Below the pieces are notes generated by a model. The model made no database searches, had not been told where the DNA came from, and saw nothing but the letters and a program-made list of their open reading frames with translations. From Paenibacillus agri (GTDB lineage Bacteria; Bacillota; Bacilli; Paenibacillales; Paenibacillaceae), in the NCBI RefSeq assembly GCF_013359945.1, contig NZ_JABWCS010000208.1:1-64000 (forward strand): DNA of 64,000 nucleotides, read 5' to 3'. The position numbers and the translations under genes were made by a program. Below are positions 1 to 7,675 of this stretch, piece after piece (within the stretch, counting starts at the first letter, position 1; every line of letters begins with the position of its first letter).

Positions 1-408
1 TTTCCTCTCTCCTTTCGGTTCAGCCCTTCCGTCAGCTGTTGCAACAGCTGACGTACTATGGCCTCTGCTGACTCCTGCCGGTTCAGCGCAGCCTCCCGGC
101 TGCGGTTACAAGTTTTTTTTCCTTGCTTACCCGGCAGGCCTCCCCAGATAAGAACGCCATCTTTCCGCCCGCGCCTGCCCAAGTTTACGGCTGCAGCTCT
201 TGGCAGCTTTGGATTTTGTCATGTTAAGGTGACTCATCCAGCTGCAACCGCCTCAAATTGGATTCGTGTACCTCAGACCGTGCTTTTGCCTCCGGCTTCC
301 TTCAGATTCCACCTCACGGTGGATACCCTTGCCTTTGGCTAACGGTAGGCGCTTGCCAGCCCCCGCTCGGGACTTTCACCCTAGAGATGACGCCCATGCT
401 GGGCGTAC
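1..408 (-). mobile_element. Group IIC intron, 5' part (ribozyme domains I to start of IV), continues beyond the left edge
   Basis: Read on the minus strand, the element begins GTACGCCC at 408. It then shows the hallmarks of bacterial class C introns as known from the Oceanobacillus iheyensis intron: the segment GGGTGAAAGTCCCGAG, a GTTAGCC block, AATCTGAAGGAAGC, a GGTCTGAGG-ACACGAA block, GGATGAGT, and near the end GTCAGCAGAGGCCATAGTA leading into domain IV. The reverse transcriptase/maturase ORF would start just outside the window, so its presence cannot be judged. The first bases lie two bases behind the U-tract of a rho-independent terminator, the usual class C target. The 5' end is GTACG rather than the common GTGYG. 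Identification rests on remembered family sequence and layout, not on a folding calculation. Confidence 0.85.
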
Positions 409-410
409 TT

Positions 411-450
411 AAAAAGAAGGGCCGTCTCCCCTGCGGGAAACGGCCCTTCT
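411..450 (-). terminator. Rho-independent terminator of the SAM methyltransferase gene; intron target
   Basis: On the minus strand a GC-rich 11-bp stem (AGAAGGGCCGT paired with ACGGCCCTTCT) is followed by TTTTT. It lies about 40 bases past the methyltransferase stop codon, and the group IIC intron starts right behind it. Confidence 0.9.
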
Positions 451-490
451 CTGACATTGCACTCTACTTAGTCTTCTATTCAACTAACAG

Positions 491-1132
491 TCATCTTTCA
501 AGCAGCACCCGGGAGTCCTTGGCAGCAACCACTGAAAGCCACGGGACTTTCTTTTCGCTGTCTGCATTCGCCTTTTTACGGCAGACATAGACTACCGCCG
601 GTGGGAAATTCAGCGGAACGAACATCGATCTCTGGATGTCGAAGAATGGCTTCAGGTCTTTTTGTATCTGCTTAAAATAATAACTGAAGACCACGAACAT
701 CCCCTCATCCTTCAGGGAAGCGGAAATTTGTGACAGCAATTGCATCCGCTTCTCGCTCCCCATACTCCAGAACGGAAGACCGCTCACAATGCAATCCAGC
801 TTCTCCAGCTTACCGTTATGCAACGCCAGCCGCAGCCGGGAGCTGTCCGGATAAAATCGGTAGTCAGGAAACTGCAGTTTCAATCGGCGGCGGAGTTCCG
901 GATCTTTCTCGAACAAAAGAACTTGCATAGGCTGCTGTGCCGACGGCAGATGCCGGGTAACCGCGCCTGTGCCTGCTCCAAGCTCTGCCAGAGAGTTTAC
1001 CTGCTCCCAAGGAATGGACTCCAGCAGCGCTTGCGCCAACCTGCGCGAACTGGGAACAATATTCCCTGTCGATAAGGGGGCCTGCAGGAACTTATACAGA
1101 AACAACAATCGCTCTTTGAGTCCTCTTAACAT
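491..1132 (-). CDS. Class I SAM-dependent methyltransferase (phospholipid N-methyltransferase / rRNA adenine dimethylase-like)
   Basis: A 213-residue soluble protein with one Rossmann methyltransferase domain. SAM-binding motif I is LAELGAGTG at residues 48-56, an acidic residue follows in VLLFEKD, and motif IV is SGLPFW at about 117-122. The N-terminus (FLQAPLSTGNIVPSS) resembles proteins annotated as phospholipid N-methyltransferases or KsgA-like enzymes. The substrate cannot be read from the sequence. It stands alone on the minus strand downstream of the RND pump, separated by about 80 bases, and ends in its own strong terminator. It could also modify a small molecule; the fold call is firm, the substrate is not. 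Confidence 0.8.
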   Translation of the reverse strand: MLRGLKERLLFLYKFLQAPLSTGNIVPSSRRLAQALLESIPWEQVNSLAELGAGTGAVTRHLPSAQQPMQVLLFEKDPELRRRLKLQFPDYRFYPDSSRLRLALHNGKLEKLDCIVSGLPFWSMGSEKRMQLLSQISASLKDEGMFVVFSYYFKQIQKDLKPFFDIQRSMFVPLNFPPAVVYVCRKKANADSEKKVPWLSVVAAKDSRVLLER

Positions 1133-1209
1133 ATGCCGCCTCCTCTCTATGCATCTTTTTATTAAGTATTACCCTTTGGCTATATAACATATCGTTTGGT
1201 TAATTTCGG

Positions 1210-4200
1210 TTAAAAATTCTCAACTTCTCTGACCTTCCGCTTCTTCCACACGATCTCGTAGAGGACCGGAACCACAATCAGCGTCAGCAAAGTTGAAGTG
1301 AACAAACCGCCGATCACTGTCACTGCCAGGCCGCCAGAGATCAGACTCGTGGAGGACCCGGACAATGCCAGCGGCAACAGGGCCAGCATTGTCGCCAGTG
1401 CGGTCATCAGGATCGGTCTAAGCCGTGTTTTGCAAGCCTCGACAATGGCTTCGGTGATCGGCTGGCCACTCTTGCGATTCTTCTCCACACGGTCAAGCAG
1501 AACGACTGCATTCGTCACAACAATGCCGACCAGCATCAGCATGCCTATCATTCCGCTCATGGACAAGGCCTGCCCGGTAACCAGCAATGCGCCCAGAGAA
1601 CCGACCGGAATGAAGATCAGGGAAGACAGGATAATCAGCGGGGTAACTACACCGCCGAAGGTGATGCTCATGACCAGAAATACAAGTCCAACCGCTGCCG
1701 CCATTGCAATCCCAAGATTCGTAAAGCCCTCCTGCATCATCGCCATACCGCCGCCATAGCTGACTTCAACACCATCAGGCAGGGACAGGGCTGAAATATC
1801 CTTCTGCACCTCACGGGTGACGACTGAAGTGTTGTCTCCTTTGACGGTCCCTGAAACTCTGGCATAGGTTTTGCCATCGTTATGATTGACAGTAACCAGG
1901 GCATCGCGGACAGAGATATCAGCTACATCGCCTAAAGTACGAATTCCGCCTGCCGTAGGTACTGGTATGCTCTTCAATTCCTCCAGTGAGGTAATCTGCT
2001 GGCGATAGGACAGTGTAACTGTCTGTTCCTTATTGTCCAGTGTATAACTCCCTGCATGGACAGGCTTGAGTTGCTCTGATACTGCCTGCATGAGCACATA
2101 AGGACTGACTTTCTCATCTATTCCTTGTTGATTAAGGGTAAGCTCCCATTTCGGAGTAACCTCGTTCATATTGTTTGTAACATCCTTGAGATTGCTGTTT
2201 TGCCCCATCAGGTCTTCTATTTGCTTAGAGGCCTTGGACAAATCATCCATATTGTCTGAATAAAGGCTGACATCAATATTGTTGCCGCTAGGCAGACCCT
2301 GTTGCTCGCCTGCCCTGACTGTCACTGTCGTGCCGGGAATGACATTCTCCACTAGCGCCGGCAGGTCAGCCTTGGCTTTGTCAATGACAGCTTCCATGTC
2401 AATATCCTTCGTAAACTGTGCTGTCACTGTTGCCCGGTTAGCCGTACTGCCTGAGGATCGCATCGGATTATCTGCTGAGCCGCCAACAGCGACCTGGTAA
2501 TTCGTCACTCCGTTAAGATCTTTGACATAGCTCTCTACTTTTTTGCTGACCTGATCGCCCTGCTCTGTGCCACTTCCGGCTGGAAGCGTCAGCTGAATGG
2601 AAGCCGTTGGCACGGAATCTGCCGGCAGGAACGCAACACCCAGCAAAGGAATAGTGCTCAGCGAGCCAGCAAGAAGTACCAATGAAAGAATCATAACCAG
2701 CCACTTGCGTTTCAGTGCAGCTTTAATCAGACGCTCATATACGCCCGTAAGTTTGCTTTCGCTCTTATGTGGCTTTACCTTTTTGAAGAAAGAGGCACCG
2801 AGCACTGGAATAAGCATCACAGCGACCAGCAAACTCGCCACAATAGAGATTACGACTGCGAGAGAAAACGGGCGGAAGAACTCACCAATCACGCCATTGA
2901 CGAAACCAAGCGGTGCAAATACTACGACTGTGGCAATCGTCGAGGACAGTACTGGACTGATTACTTCCTTGGTCGCCCGGTAGGTCAAGTCCTTGCTCTT
3001 AAGTGAAGTACCTTTCTCTTGACGCCATCTATAAATATTCTCAATGACCACGATACTATCATCGACGATACGGCCGATGGATACGGCAATCCCACCCAGC
3101 GTCATAATATTCAGGGTATATCCCATTTGGTTCATCACTGCGATTGTGGCGAAAATAGAGATTGGCAGTGACAGAATGGAGATTAGTGTTGCCCTTACAT
3201 TACGCAGGAACAGGAAGATAATGATGATACAGAATAAAGCCCCATACAATCCTTCTCTAATCAATGAATTAACCGATTCCTTGATTTCCTCTCCCTGGTT
3301 CGAAATCACATGAGCCTCTATATGATCGTTCTTGTAGGAATCCAGCAAGCTTTGAACCGCATCCCCTACATCAGCTGTATTAGCATCCTGGGTCTTGACC
3401 ACTTCCAATACAAAGCTCGGTTCCCCGTTGTAACGTGTAATTTCATCTACTTGCGCAGAACTGGTTACTGTTGCAATATCGGAGAGTTTGATCGCAGGAG
3501 GCGGCGTGGCCACCTGAGCACCTCCGGCGGCTCCTCTCGCCTGCTGCTGCCCAGCCCCGCCAGAAGAACCAGGCGCAGCTGCCACGCCTCCGCCTACTCC
3601 GCCGGCTGGGCCGAGCGGCAAATCCTTGATTTGCTGCAGGGTAGTCGCCGAGCCTGAGAGCCGGATCGGAATTGTGGTCTCACCCTCGTTTACATTTCCC
3701 AGCGGCAAAGCATAATTTAAGCCCTGAAGGGCTGTCTGGATAGAACTCAGCGAGATCCCCAGTCTGGAAGCCTTCTCCTTGTCGACGACAATTTGCAGTT
3801 GGTCCGAGGCTGCTCCCTTCAGTGTCACCGAGCTGACCCCTTCAAGCTTCTGCAAGGCCGGAACGACATCGTCCTCTAGCTTTCTGGTTAATTCTCCAGA
3901 GTCTTTGCCTGTAGAAAAAATTGCCGCCTGGTAGATTGGCATAGCACCAGCCGAAAGACGCTGCACACTTACCTTAGCATTCTCCGGAAGCTTCAATTTT
4001 GCCACCGAGGCCTCAATATCTGTAGACAATTTGTCCATATCGGAACCGAATGGGAACTGGATCGAGATGCTGGACGCATTCTCTGTAGAAGTACTAGTTA
4101 AGGAATCATACCCGGCAAAGTTCTTCAGGCTGTCCTCAATTGGCTTTGTAACTCCTGTCTCCATTTCCTCTGTGGATGCCCCAGGATTAATTGCCTGGAT

Positions 4201-4341
4201 AAATACCGCAGGGAATTCGATATCCGGGAAAGTCTGTTGCTTGATCTGTGTCGCTGAATATACGCCATAGCCCATAATAAGGGCAAACAAGATCAGCACA
4301 GCCACTGAATTTTTTAAACTGATTTTACTCAAAAGGTTCAT
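1210..4341 (-). CDS. RND (AcrB/SwrC-type) efflux transporter permease
   Basis: A 1043-residue inner-membrane proton-driven exporter of the AcrB/AcrD/AcrF superfamily; the nearest known Bacillus protein is SwrC, involved in surfactin and drug resistance. It shows a single N-terminal helix (about residues 9-29), a periplasmic-type porter domain, a block of helices including the TM4 segment VDDSIVVIENI near residue 425 whose paired Asp residues carry protons, and the same arrangement repeated in the second half. A Gly/Ala/Gln-rich stretch at about residues 244-282 looks like a low-complexity insertion. The RBS GAGGAGGAG precedes the ATG. The gene has its own promoter overlapping the histidine kinase stop codon, with the same regulator-type boxes as the response regulator promoter. 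No membrane-fusion partner is nearby, as is common in Gram-positives. The substrate is unknown. Confidence 0.93.
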   Translation of the reverse strand: MNLLSKISLKNSVAVLILFALIMGYGVYSATQIKQQTFPDIEFPAVFIQAINPGASTEEMETGVTKPIEDSLKNFAGYDSLTSTSTENASSISIQFPFGSDMDKLSTDIEASVAKLKLPENAKVSVQRLSAGAMPIYQAAIFSTGKDSGELTRKLEDDVVPALQKLEGVSSVTLKGAASDQLQIVVDKEKASRLGISLSSIQTALQGLNYALPLGNVNEGETTIPIRLSGSATTLQQIKDLPLGPAGGVGGGVAAAPGSSGGAGQQQARGAAGGAQVATPPPAIKLSDIATVTSSAQVDEITRYNGEPSFVLEVVKTQDANTADVGDAVQSLLDSYKNDHIEAHVISNQGEEIKESVNSLIREGLYGALFCIIIIFLFLRNVRATLISILSLPISIFATIAVMNQMGYTLNIMTLGGIAVSIGRIVDDSIVVIENIYRWRQEKGTSLKSKDLTYRATKEVISPVLSSTIATVVVFAPLGFVNGVIGEFFRPFSLAVVISIVASLLVAVMLIPVLGASFFKKVKPHKSESKLTGVYERLIKAALKRKWLVMILSLVLLAGSLSTIPLLGVAFLPADSVPTASIQLTLPAGSGTEQGDQVSKKVESYVKDLNGVTNYQVAVGGSADNPMRSSGSTANRATVTAQFTKDIDMEAVIDKAKADLPALVENVIPGTTVTVRAGEQQGLPSGNNIDVSLYSDNMDDLSKASKQIEDLMGQNSNLKDVTNNMNEVTPKWELTLNQQGIDEKVSPYVLMQAVSEQLKPVHAGSYTLDNKEQTVTLSYRQQITSLEELKSIPVPTAGGIRTLGDVADISVRDALVTVNHNDGKTYARVSGTVKGDNTSVVTREVQKDISALSLPDGVEVSYGGGMAMMQEGFTNLGIAMAAAVGLVFLVMSITFGGVVTPLIILSSLIFIPVGSLGALLVTGQALSMSGMIGMLMLVGIVVTNAVVLLDRVEKNRKSGQPITEAIVEACKTRLRPILMTALATMLALLPLALSGSSTSLISGGLAVTVIGGLFTSTLLTLIVVPVLYEIVWKKRKVREVENF

Positions 4342-4368
4342 TCCTCTTCTCCTCCTCTATCTGACCAC

Positions 4369-4413
4369 AGTATAAAGCCCGAATTTGTCCTCAATGTGAA
4401 CTGAGGATTACAA
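4369..4413 (-). promoter_or_regulatory. RND pump promoter with response-regulator-type tandem boxes
   Basis: Minus strand: TTGTAAT-N4-AGTTCAC (box starts 11 bp apart), then ACAAATT, then a TATACT -10 at 4369-4374. The -35 position reads ACATTG, a poor match, which fits an activator-dependent promoter. The same layout with identical distances occurs in front of the response regulator gene at 6508-6552. Confidence 0.7.
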
Positions 4414-5784
4414 TTCGGGCTTGTAGTAGAATTGGGGGAGTTGAACAGAGACAGTCGTTCCTTTTCCCGGAGTGCTGGCGACTTCAATCTGACCCTTATG
4501 CAGGTCGACAATTCGCTTGACGATGGATAACCCGAGGCCGCTGCCGCCAACTTTTCGTTCTCTGGATTTATCCACTTTATAGAAAGGTTTAAAAATATGA
4601 TGGAGTTCCTCCTCAGGAATTCCTGATCCAGTGTCAGCAATCTCCACCAATACCTGTTCTCCACTTAAAGATACTTTAATGTCAATAGTTCCACCGTTGT
4701 TCGTATGCTTGATACTATTGCTTAACAAATTACTCCATATTTGACTCAACCGGTCTTCGTCCGCTTCGATGATTACGGGAAGTACATCCAGATTGACTGT
4801 CATCTCCTTGGCAGACCACTGAGGTTCCAGAGCAATCACCACTTGACGAAGCTGCTCATCCAGTGAGAATTTCCCCGGGGACAGCTGCATATGCTCGTAT
4901 TCCAGCGTCGATAGCTGCAGTAAATCACCACTCAACCTGGACAGACGGTCGCTCTCTGCCTCAATGATATCGAGCAGCCGCATGCGTGTCTGTTCATCAA
5001 GCTGCTTATATTTAAGTGCCTGCGTGAACCCCTTAATCGATGTCAGCGGAGATTGAATTTCATGGGATACATCCGAGACGAACCGCTTGCGGCTTTCCTC
5101 CAGCGTTCCCAGTTCCTTCGCCATCACATTAAAGCTCTGAGTCAGTTGGCCGATTTCATCACCACGCTTGGTGCTGAGGCTGACGCTGAAATCTCCCTTG
5201 GACATTCTCCGGGTCGCACGGGTCAACCGCCGCAGCGGCTGAACGATATACCTGGCAGCGATCAGAATGAACAGACTGCCGAAGCCCAGAATAAAGAGCA
5301 GTTGGGTTTTCAGGAAACCGCCGATCATGCTCACCAGTTCATTGACCTCCGGTGTGATGAATAATGCGCCGGGTGAGCCATTCACGGTCAATGGAAGGCC
5401 GACTGTCATGCCTCCCTCACCTTTGTTAATTCCACTGCGAAAAACGCCCCCATGGAGAACCTCCGGAACATGGACTGCTTCCAGCTCCAACTGCCTTTGG
5501 TGAACTTCACTGCTCACATACAGCAATTTCCCCTTGCTATCGTACATATGTACAGCATAGCCAGGGAGGGCGGATACCCCTGTCATCAGGTAATCCAGAT
5601 CTCCCCCCTCAGCCTGCTCGTAAGCCTTGATCATCATTTTTCCGCTGGATATCATGTGATCCTGTAGTGCCTTCTTGATTTGTCCTATATATATGTGATT
5701 TATCAACAGCGATGCCGTGAAAATACTAAGGATAACAGCCCCCAGAAAGGTCAGTACCACACGTACATACAGCGACTTAATCAT
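4408..5784 (-). CDS. Two-component sensor histidine kinase (HAMP, HisKA, HATPase)
   Basis: A 458-residue membrane sensor kinase. Transmembrane helices lie at about residues 8-30 and 157-178, flanking an extracytoplasmic sensor of about 125 residues. HAMP follows at about 180-235, then the phospho-acceptor motif SHEIQSPLTS near residue 239, an N box (WSNLLSNSIKHT), a DTGSGIP box and GSGLGLSIVK near residue 418. The H-box reads EIQSPLTS where ELRTPLT is commoner. It overlaps the upstream response regulator by 8 bases, so the two are translationally linked, and the pump gene follows. The ligand is unknown; efflux substrates or envelope stress are plausible from context. Confidence 0.93.
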   Translation of the reverse strand: MIKSLYVRVVLTFLGAVILSIFTASLLINHIYIGQIKKALQDHMISSGKMMIKAYEQAEGGDLDYLMTGVSALPGYAVHMYDSKGKLLYVSSEVHQRQLELEAVHVPEVLHGGVFRSGINKGEGGMTVGLPLTVNGSPGALFITPEVNELVSMIGGFLKTQLLFILGFGSLFILIAARYIVQPLRRLTRATRRMSKGDFSVSLSTKRGDEIGQLTQSFNVMAKELGTLEESRKRFVSDVSHEIQSPLTSIKGFTQALKYKQLDEQTRMRLLDIIEAESDRLSRLSGDLLQLSTLEYEHMQLSPGKFSLDEQLRQVVIALEPQWSAKEMTVNLDVLPVIIEADEDRLSQIWSNLLSNSIKHTNNGGTIDIKVSLSGEQVLVEIADTGSGIPEEELHHIFKPFYKVDKSRERKVGGSGLGLSIVKRIVDLHKGQIEVASTPGKGTTVSVQLPQFYYKPEL

Positions 5785-6460
5785 GCAGAACCTCCAGCCT
5801 GTAACCTACTCCTCGAAGTGTAACAATCCGGAAATCACCGCTGTGCGGCTGGAACCGGTCCCGCAGCCGTTTGATATGTGTATCTACGGTTCGTTCATCA
5901 CCAAAATATTCATAGCCCCAAATCTGGCGGATTAGCATATCGCGAGTGAAGATTTGACCGGGGTAACTTGCCAGCTTCCACAGTACCTCAAATTCCTTAA
6001 GCGGCAACGTAGTCAATTGACCGGTATCGTCATGCAGAACATGATAACCCCTCTTGTCTAACGTAATGCTACCCAGCTTGATGGTATGGGATGTGGAAAT
6101 GCCGTATCGCTTCAGCAGCGCCTTGACCCGCATGACCATCTCCATCGGATCAAATGGCTTAACGAGATAGTCGTCGGTGCCAAGGCGAAAGCCCTTGATT
6201 TTGTCGGCAGGCTCGCCTTTAGCTGTGATCATCAGGACCGGTCTGTCTCCGGCCTCACGAATCCGTCTGCACAATTCCCATCCGTCCATACCGGGCATCA
6301 TAATATCTATAATTACGAGATCAACATCATGTTTCTCATAATAGCTCCAGGCGTCCGCGCCATTGCTTGCCTCTACAATTTCCATACCCTCATCCTTCAG
6401 AAAAAGGCTAACCAGTTCCCGAATATGCGCTTCATCATCCGCCACCAAAATTGTTGTCAC
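5777..6460 (-). CDS. OmpR/PhoB-family response regulator
   Basis: A 227-residue regulator with an N-terminal receiver domain (acidic pair in VADDE, phospho-acceptor Asp52 in IIDIMMPG, conserved Lys in LVKPFDP) and a C-terminal winged helix (ERTVDTHIKRLRDRF). I place the start at a GTG preceded by GATGAGGTG with a 9-base spacer, which gives VTTILVADDE. A GTG four codons upstream overlaps that ribosome site and is less likely. It forms an operon with the overlapping kinase and probably regulates itself and the RND pump through the shared promoter boxes. Confidence 0.93.
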   Translation of the reverse strand: MTTILVADDEAHIRELVSLFLKDEGMEIVEASNGADAWSYYEKHDVDLVIIDIMMPGMDGWELCRRIREAGDRPVLMITAKGEPADKIKGFRLGTDDYLVKPFDPMEMVMRVKALLKRYGISTSHTIKLGSITLDKRGYHVLHDDTGQLTTLPLKEFEVLWKLASYPGQIFTRDMLIRQIWGYEYFGDERTVDTHIKRLRDRFQPHSGDFRIVTLRGVGYRLEVLHD

Positions 6461-6507
6461 GCTGTACCACACCTCATCCAGTTGTTTTCCCTGACAATTA
6501 TCACTTT

Positions 6508-6552
6508 AGTATATCGGCCTAATTTGTACTGAAAGTGAACAGAACATTACAA
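6508..6552 (-). promoter_or_regulatory. Two-component operon promoter with tandem regulator boxes
   Basis: Minus strand: TTGTAAT-N4-TGTTCAC with 11-bp repeat spacing, then ACAAATT and a TATACT -10 at 6508-6513. The distance from the TTGTAAT box to the -10 equals that in the RND pump promoter (33 bases). An 11-bp period is typical of OmpR-family dimers, so autoregulation is inferred. Confidence 0.7.
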
Positions 6553-6670
6553 CCCAACGCACACTTGGATTTTACATGGAGTAAGGTCGTCATTATTCCT
6601 GAAAGGGCGGCTGAAATGAAAAGCATCCGCGGATTGTGGACAAAGATACGCTGTTAGAGGAATCGCCAGT

Positions 6671-7570
6671 TTATTTCTCCTGGGATTCTACGGCATGACC
6701 ACCGAACTCATTGCGCAGTGCTGCAACTACCTTGCCGGTAAAGGTATCGGTCTCCAGTGACCGGTAGCGCATCAGCAGCGACATCGCGATAACCGGTGTA
6801 GCAGCCTGAAGATCAAACGCAGTTTCCAGCGTCCACCGGCCTTCACCGGAAGAATGCATCACCCCTTTGATCTCTTCCAGCTTGGCATCCTTGGAGAAAG
6901 CGCGTTCCACCAGCTCCATCAGCCAGGAACGGATAACGGAGCCATTGTTCCATACCCGGGCTACCTGTTCGAAGTTGAAATCATACCCGCTTTTCTCCAG
7001 AACCTCGAAGCCTTCCCCGATGGCAGCCATCATCCCGTATTCAATCCCGTTATGCACCATCTTCAGGAAATGCCCGCTGCCGGATTTGCCCGCATAGAGA
7101 TATCCGTTCTCCACGGAAGTATCCCGGAACAGTGGCTCAACAATCGCCCAAGCTTCCGGATCACCACCAATCATGTAACAGGCGCCGTTTCGCGCACCTT
7201 CCATCCCACCCGAGGTGCCGGCATCCATGAAGCTGATTCCATGCTGACGCAGGGCCTCATAACGGCTAATGGACTGCTTGTAATGAGAGTTTCCTGCTTC
7301 AATGACGATATCACCTTGTGATAACAGCGGAGTCAGCTCAGCGATCACATTGTCCACGACCGGATGGGGAACCATGATCCAGAGAATACGCGGCTGCTCT
7401 AATTTCCCCACAAGTTCTGCCAGACTTGCTGCACCTTCCGCACCGTTCTTGATCATCTCTTCCACAGCTGGTGTATTCAGGTCAAACGCTGCCACCTCAT
7501 GTCCGTGTTCCAGCAGATTCAGTCCAAGGTTAAAGCCCATTTTTCCAAGTCCAATTAATCCTACTTTCAT
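6671..7570 (-). CDS. gnd: 6-phosphogluconate dehydrogenase, decarboxylating, short YqeC/GndA type
   Basis: A 299-residue cytosolic enzyme that converts 6-phosphogluconate to ribulose 5-phosphate, CO2 and NAD(P)H. The N-terminal nucleotide fold starts GLIGLGKMGFNLG at residues 4-16. The substrate loop is DAGTSGG (116-122), and the catalytic pair is Lys170 and Asn174 in FLKMVHNG. The length fits the short form typified by B. subtilis YqeC (about 297 residues), often NAD-preferring, rather than the 470-residue form. The RBS AGGAGGG precedes the ATG. It follows zwf, so two steps of the oxidative pentose phosphate pathway are together, though a terminator-like hairpin lies between them. Confidence 0.93.
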   Translation of the reverse strand: MKVGLIGLGKMGFNLGLNLLEHGHEVAAFDLNTPAVEEMIKNGAEGAASLAELVGKLEQPRILWIMVPHPVVDNVIAELTPLLSQGDIVIEAGNSHYKQSISRYEALRQHGISFMDAGTSGGMEGARNGACYMIGGDPEAWAIVEPLFRDTSVENGYLYAGKSGSGHFLKMVHNGIEYGMMAAIGEGFEVLEKSGYDFNFEQVARVWNNGSVIRSWLMELVERAFSKDAKLEEIKGVMHSSGEGRWTLETAFDLQAATPVIAMSLLMRYRSLETDTFTGKVVAALRNEFGGHAVESQEK

Positions 7571-7631
7571 CTAAATTCCCTCCTGTGTATGTTCATGTAT
7601 GGTCCAAATACTTCCTTTTAAAGGTGTATAG

Positions 7632-7663
7632 AAAAAGAATATCCAGAGGCCGAGGCCCCTGGA
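7632..7663 (-). terminator. Terminator-like hairpin between zwf and gnd
   Basis: Minus strand: TCCAGGGGCC paired with GGCCTCTGGA, followed by ATTCTTTTT. It could be a partial terminator that lowers gnd expression relative to zwf. Confidence 0.65.
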
Positions 7664-7675
7664 CGCGTTTAGAAA

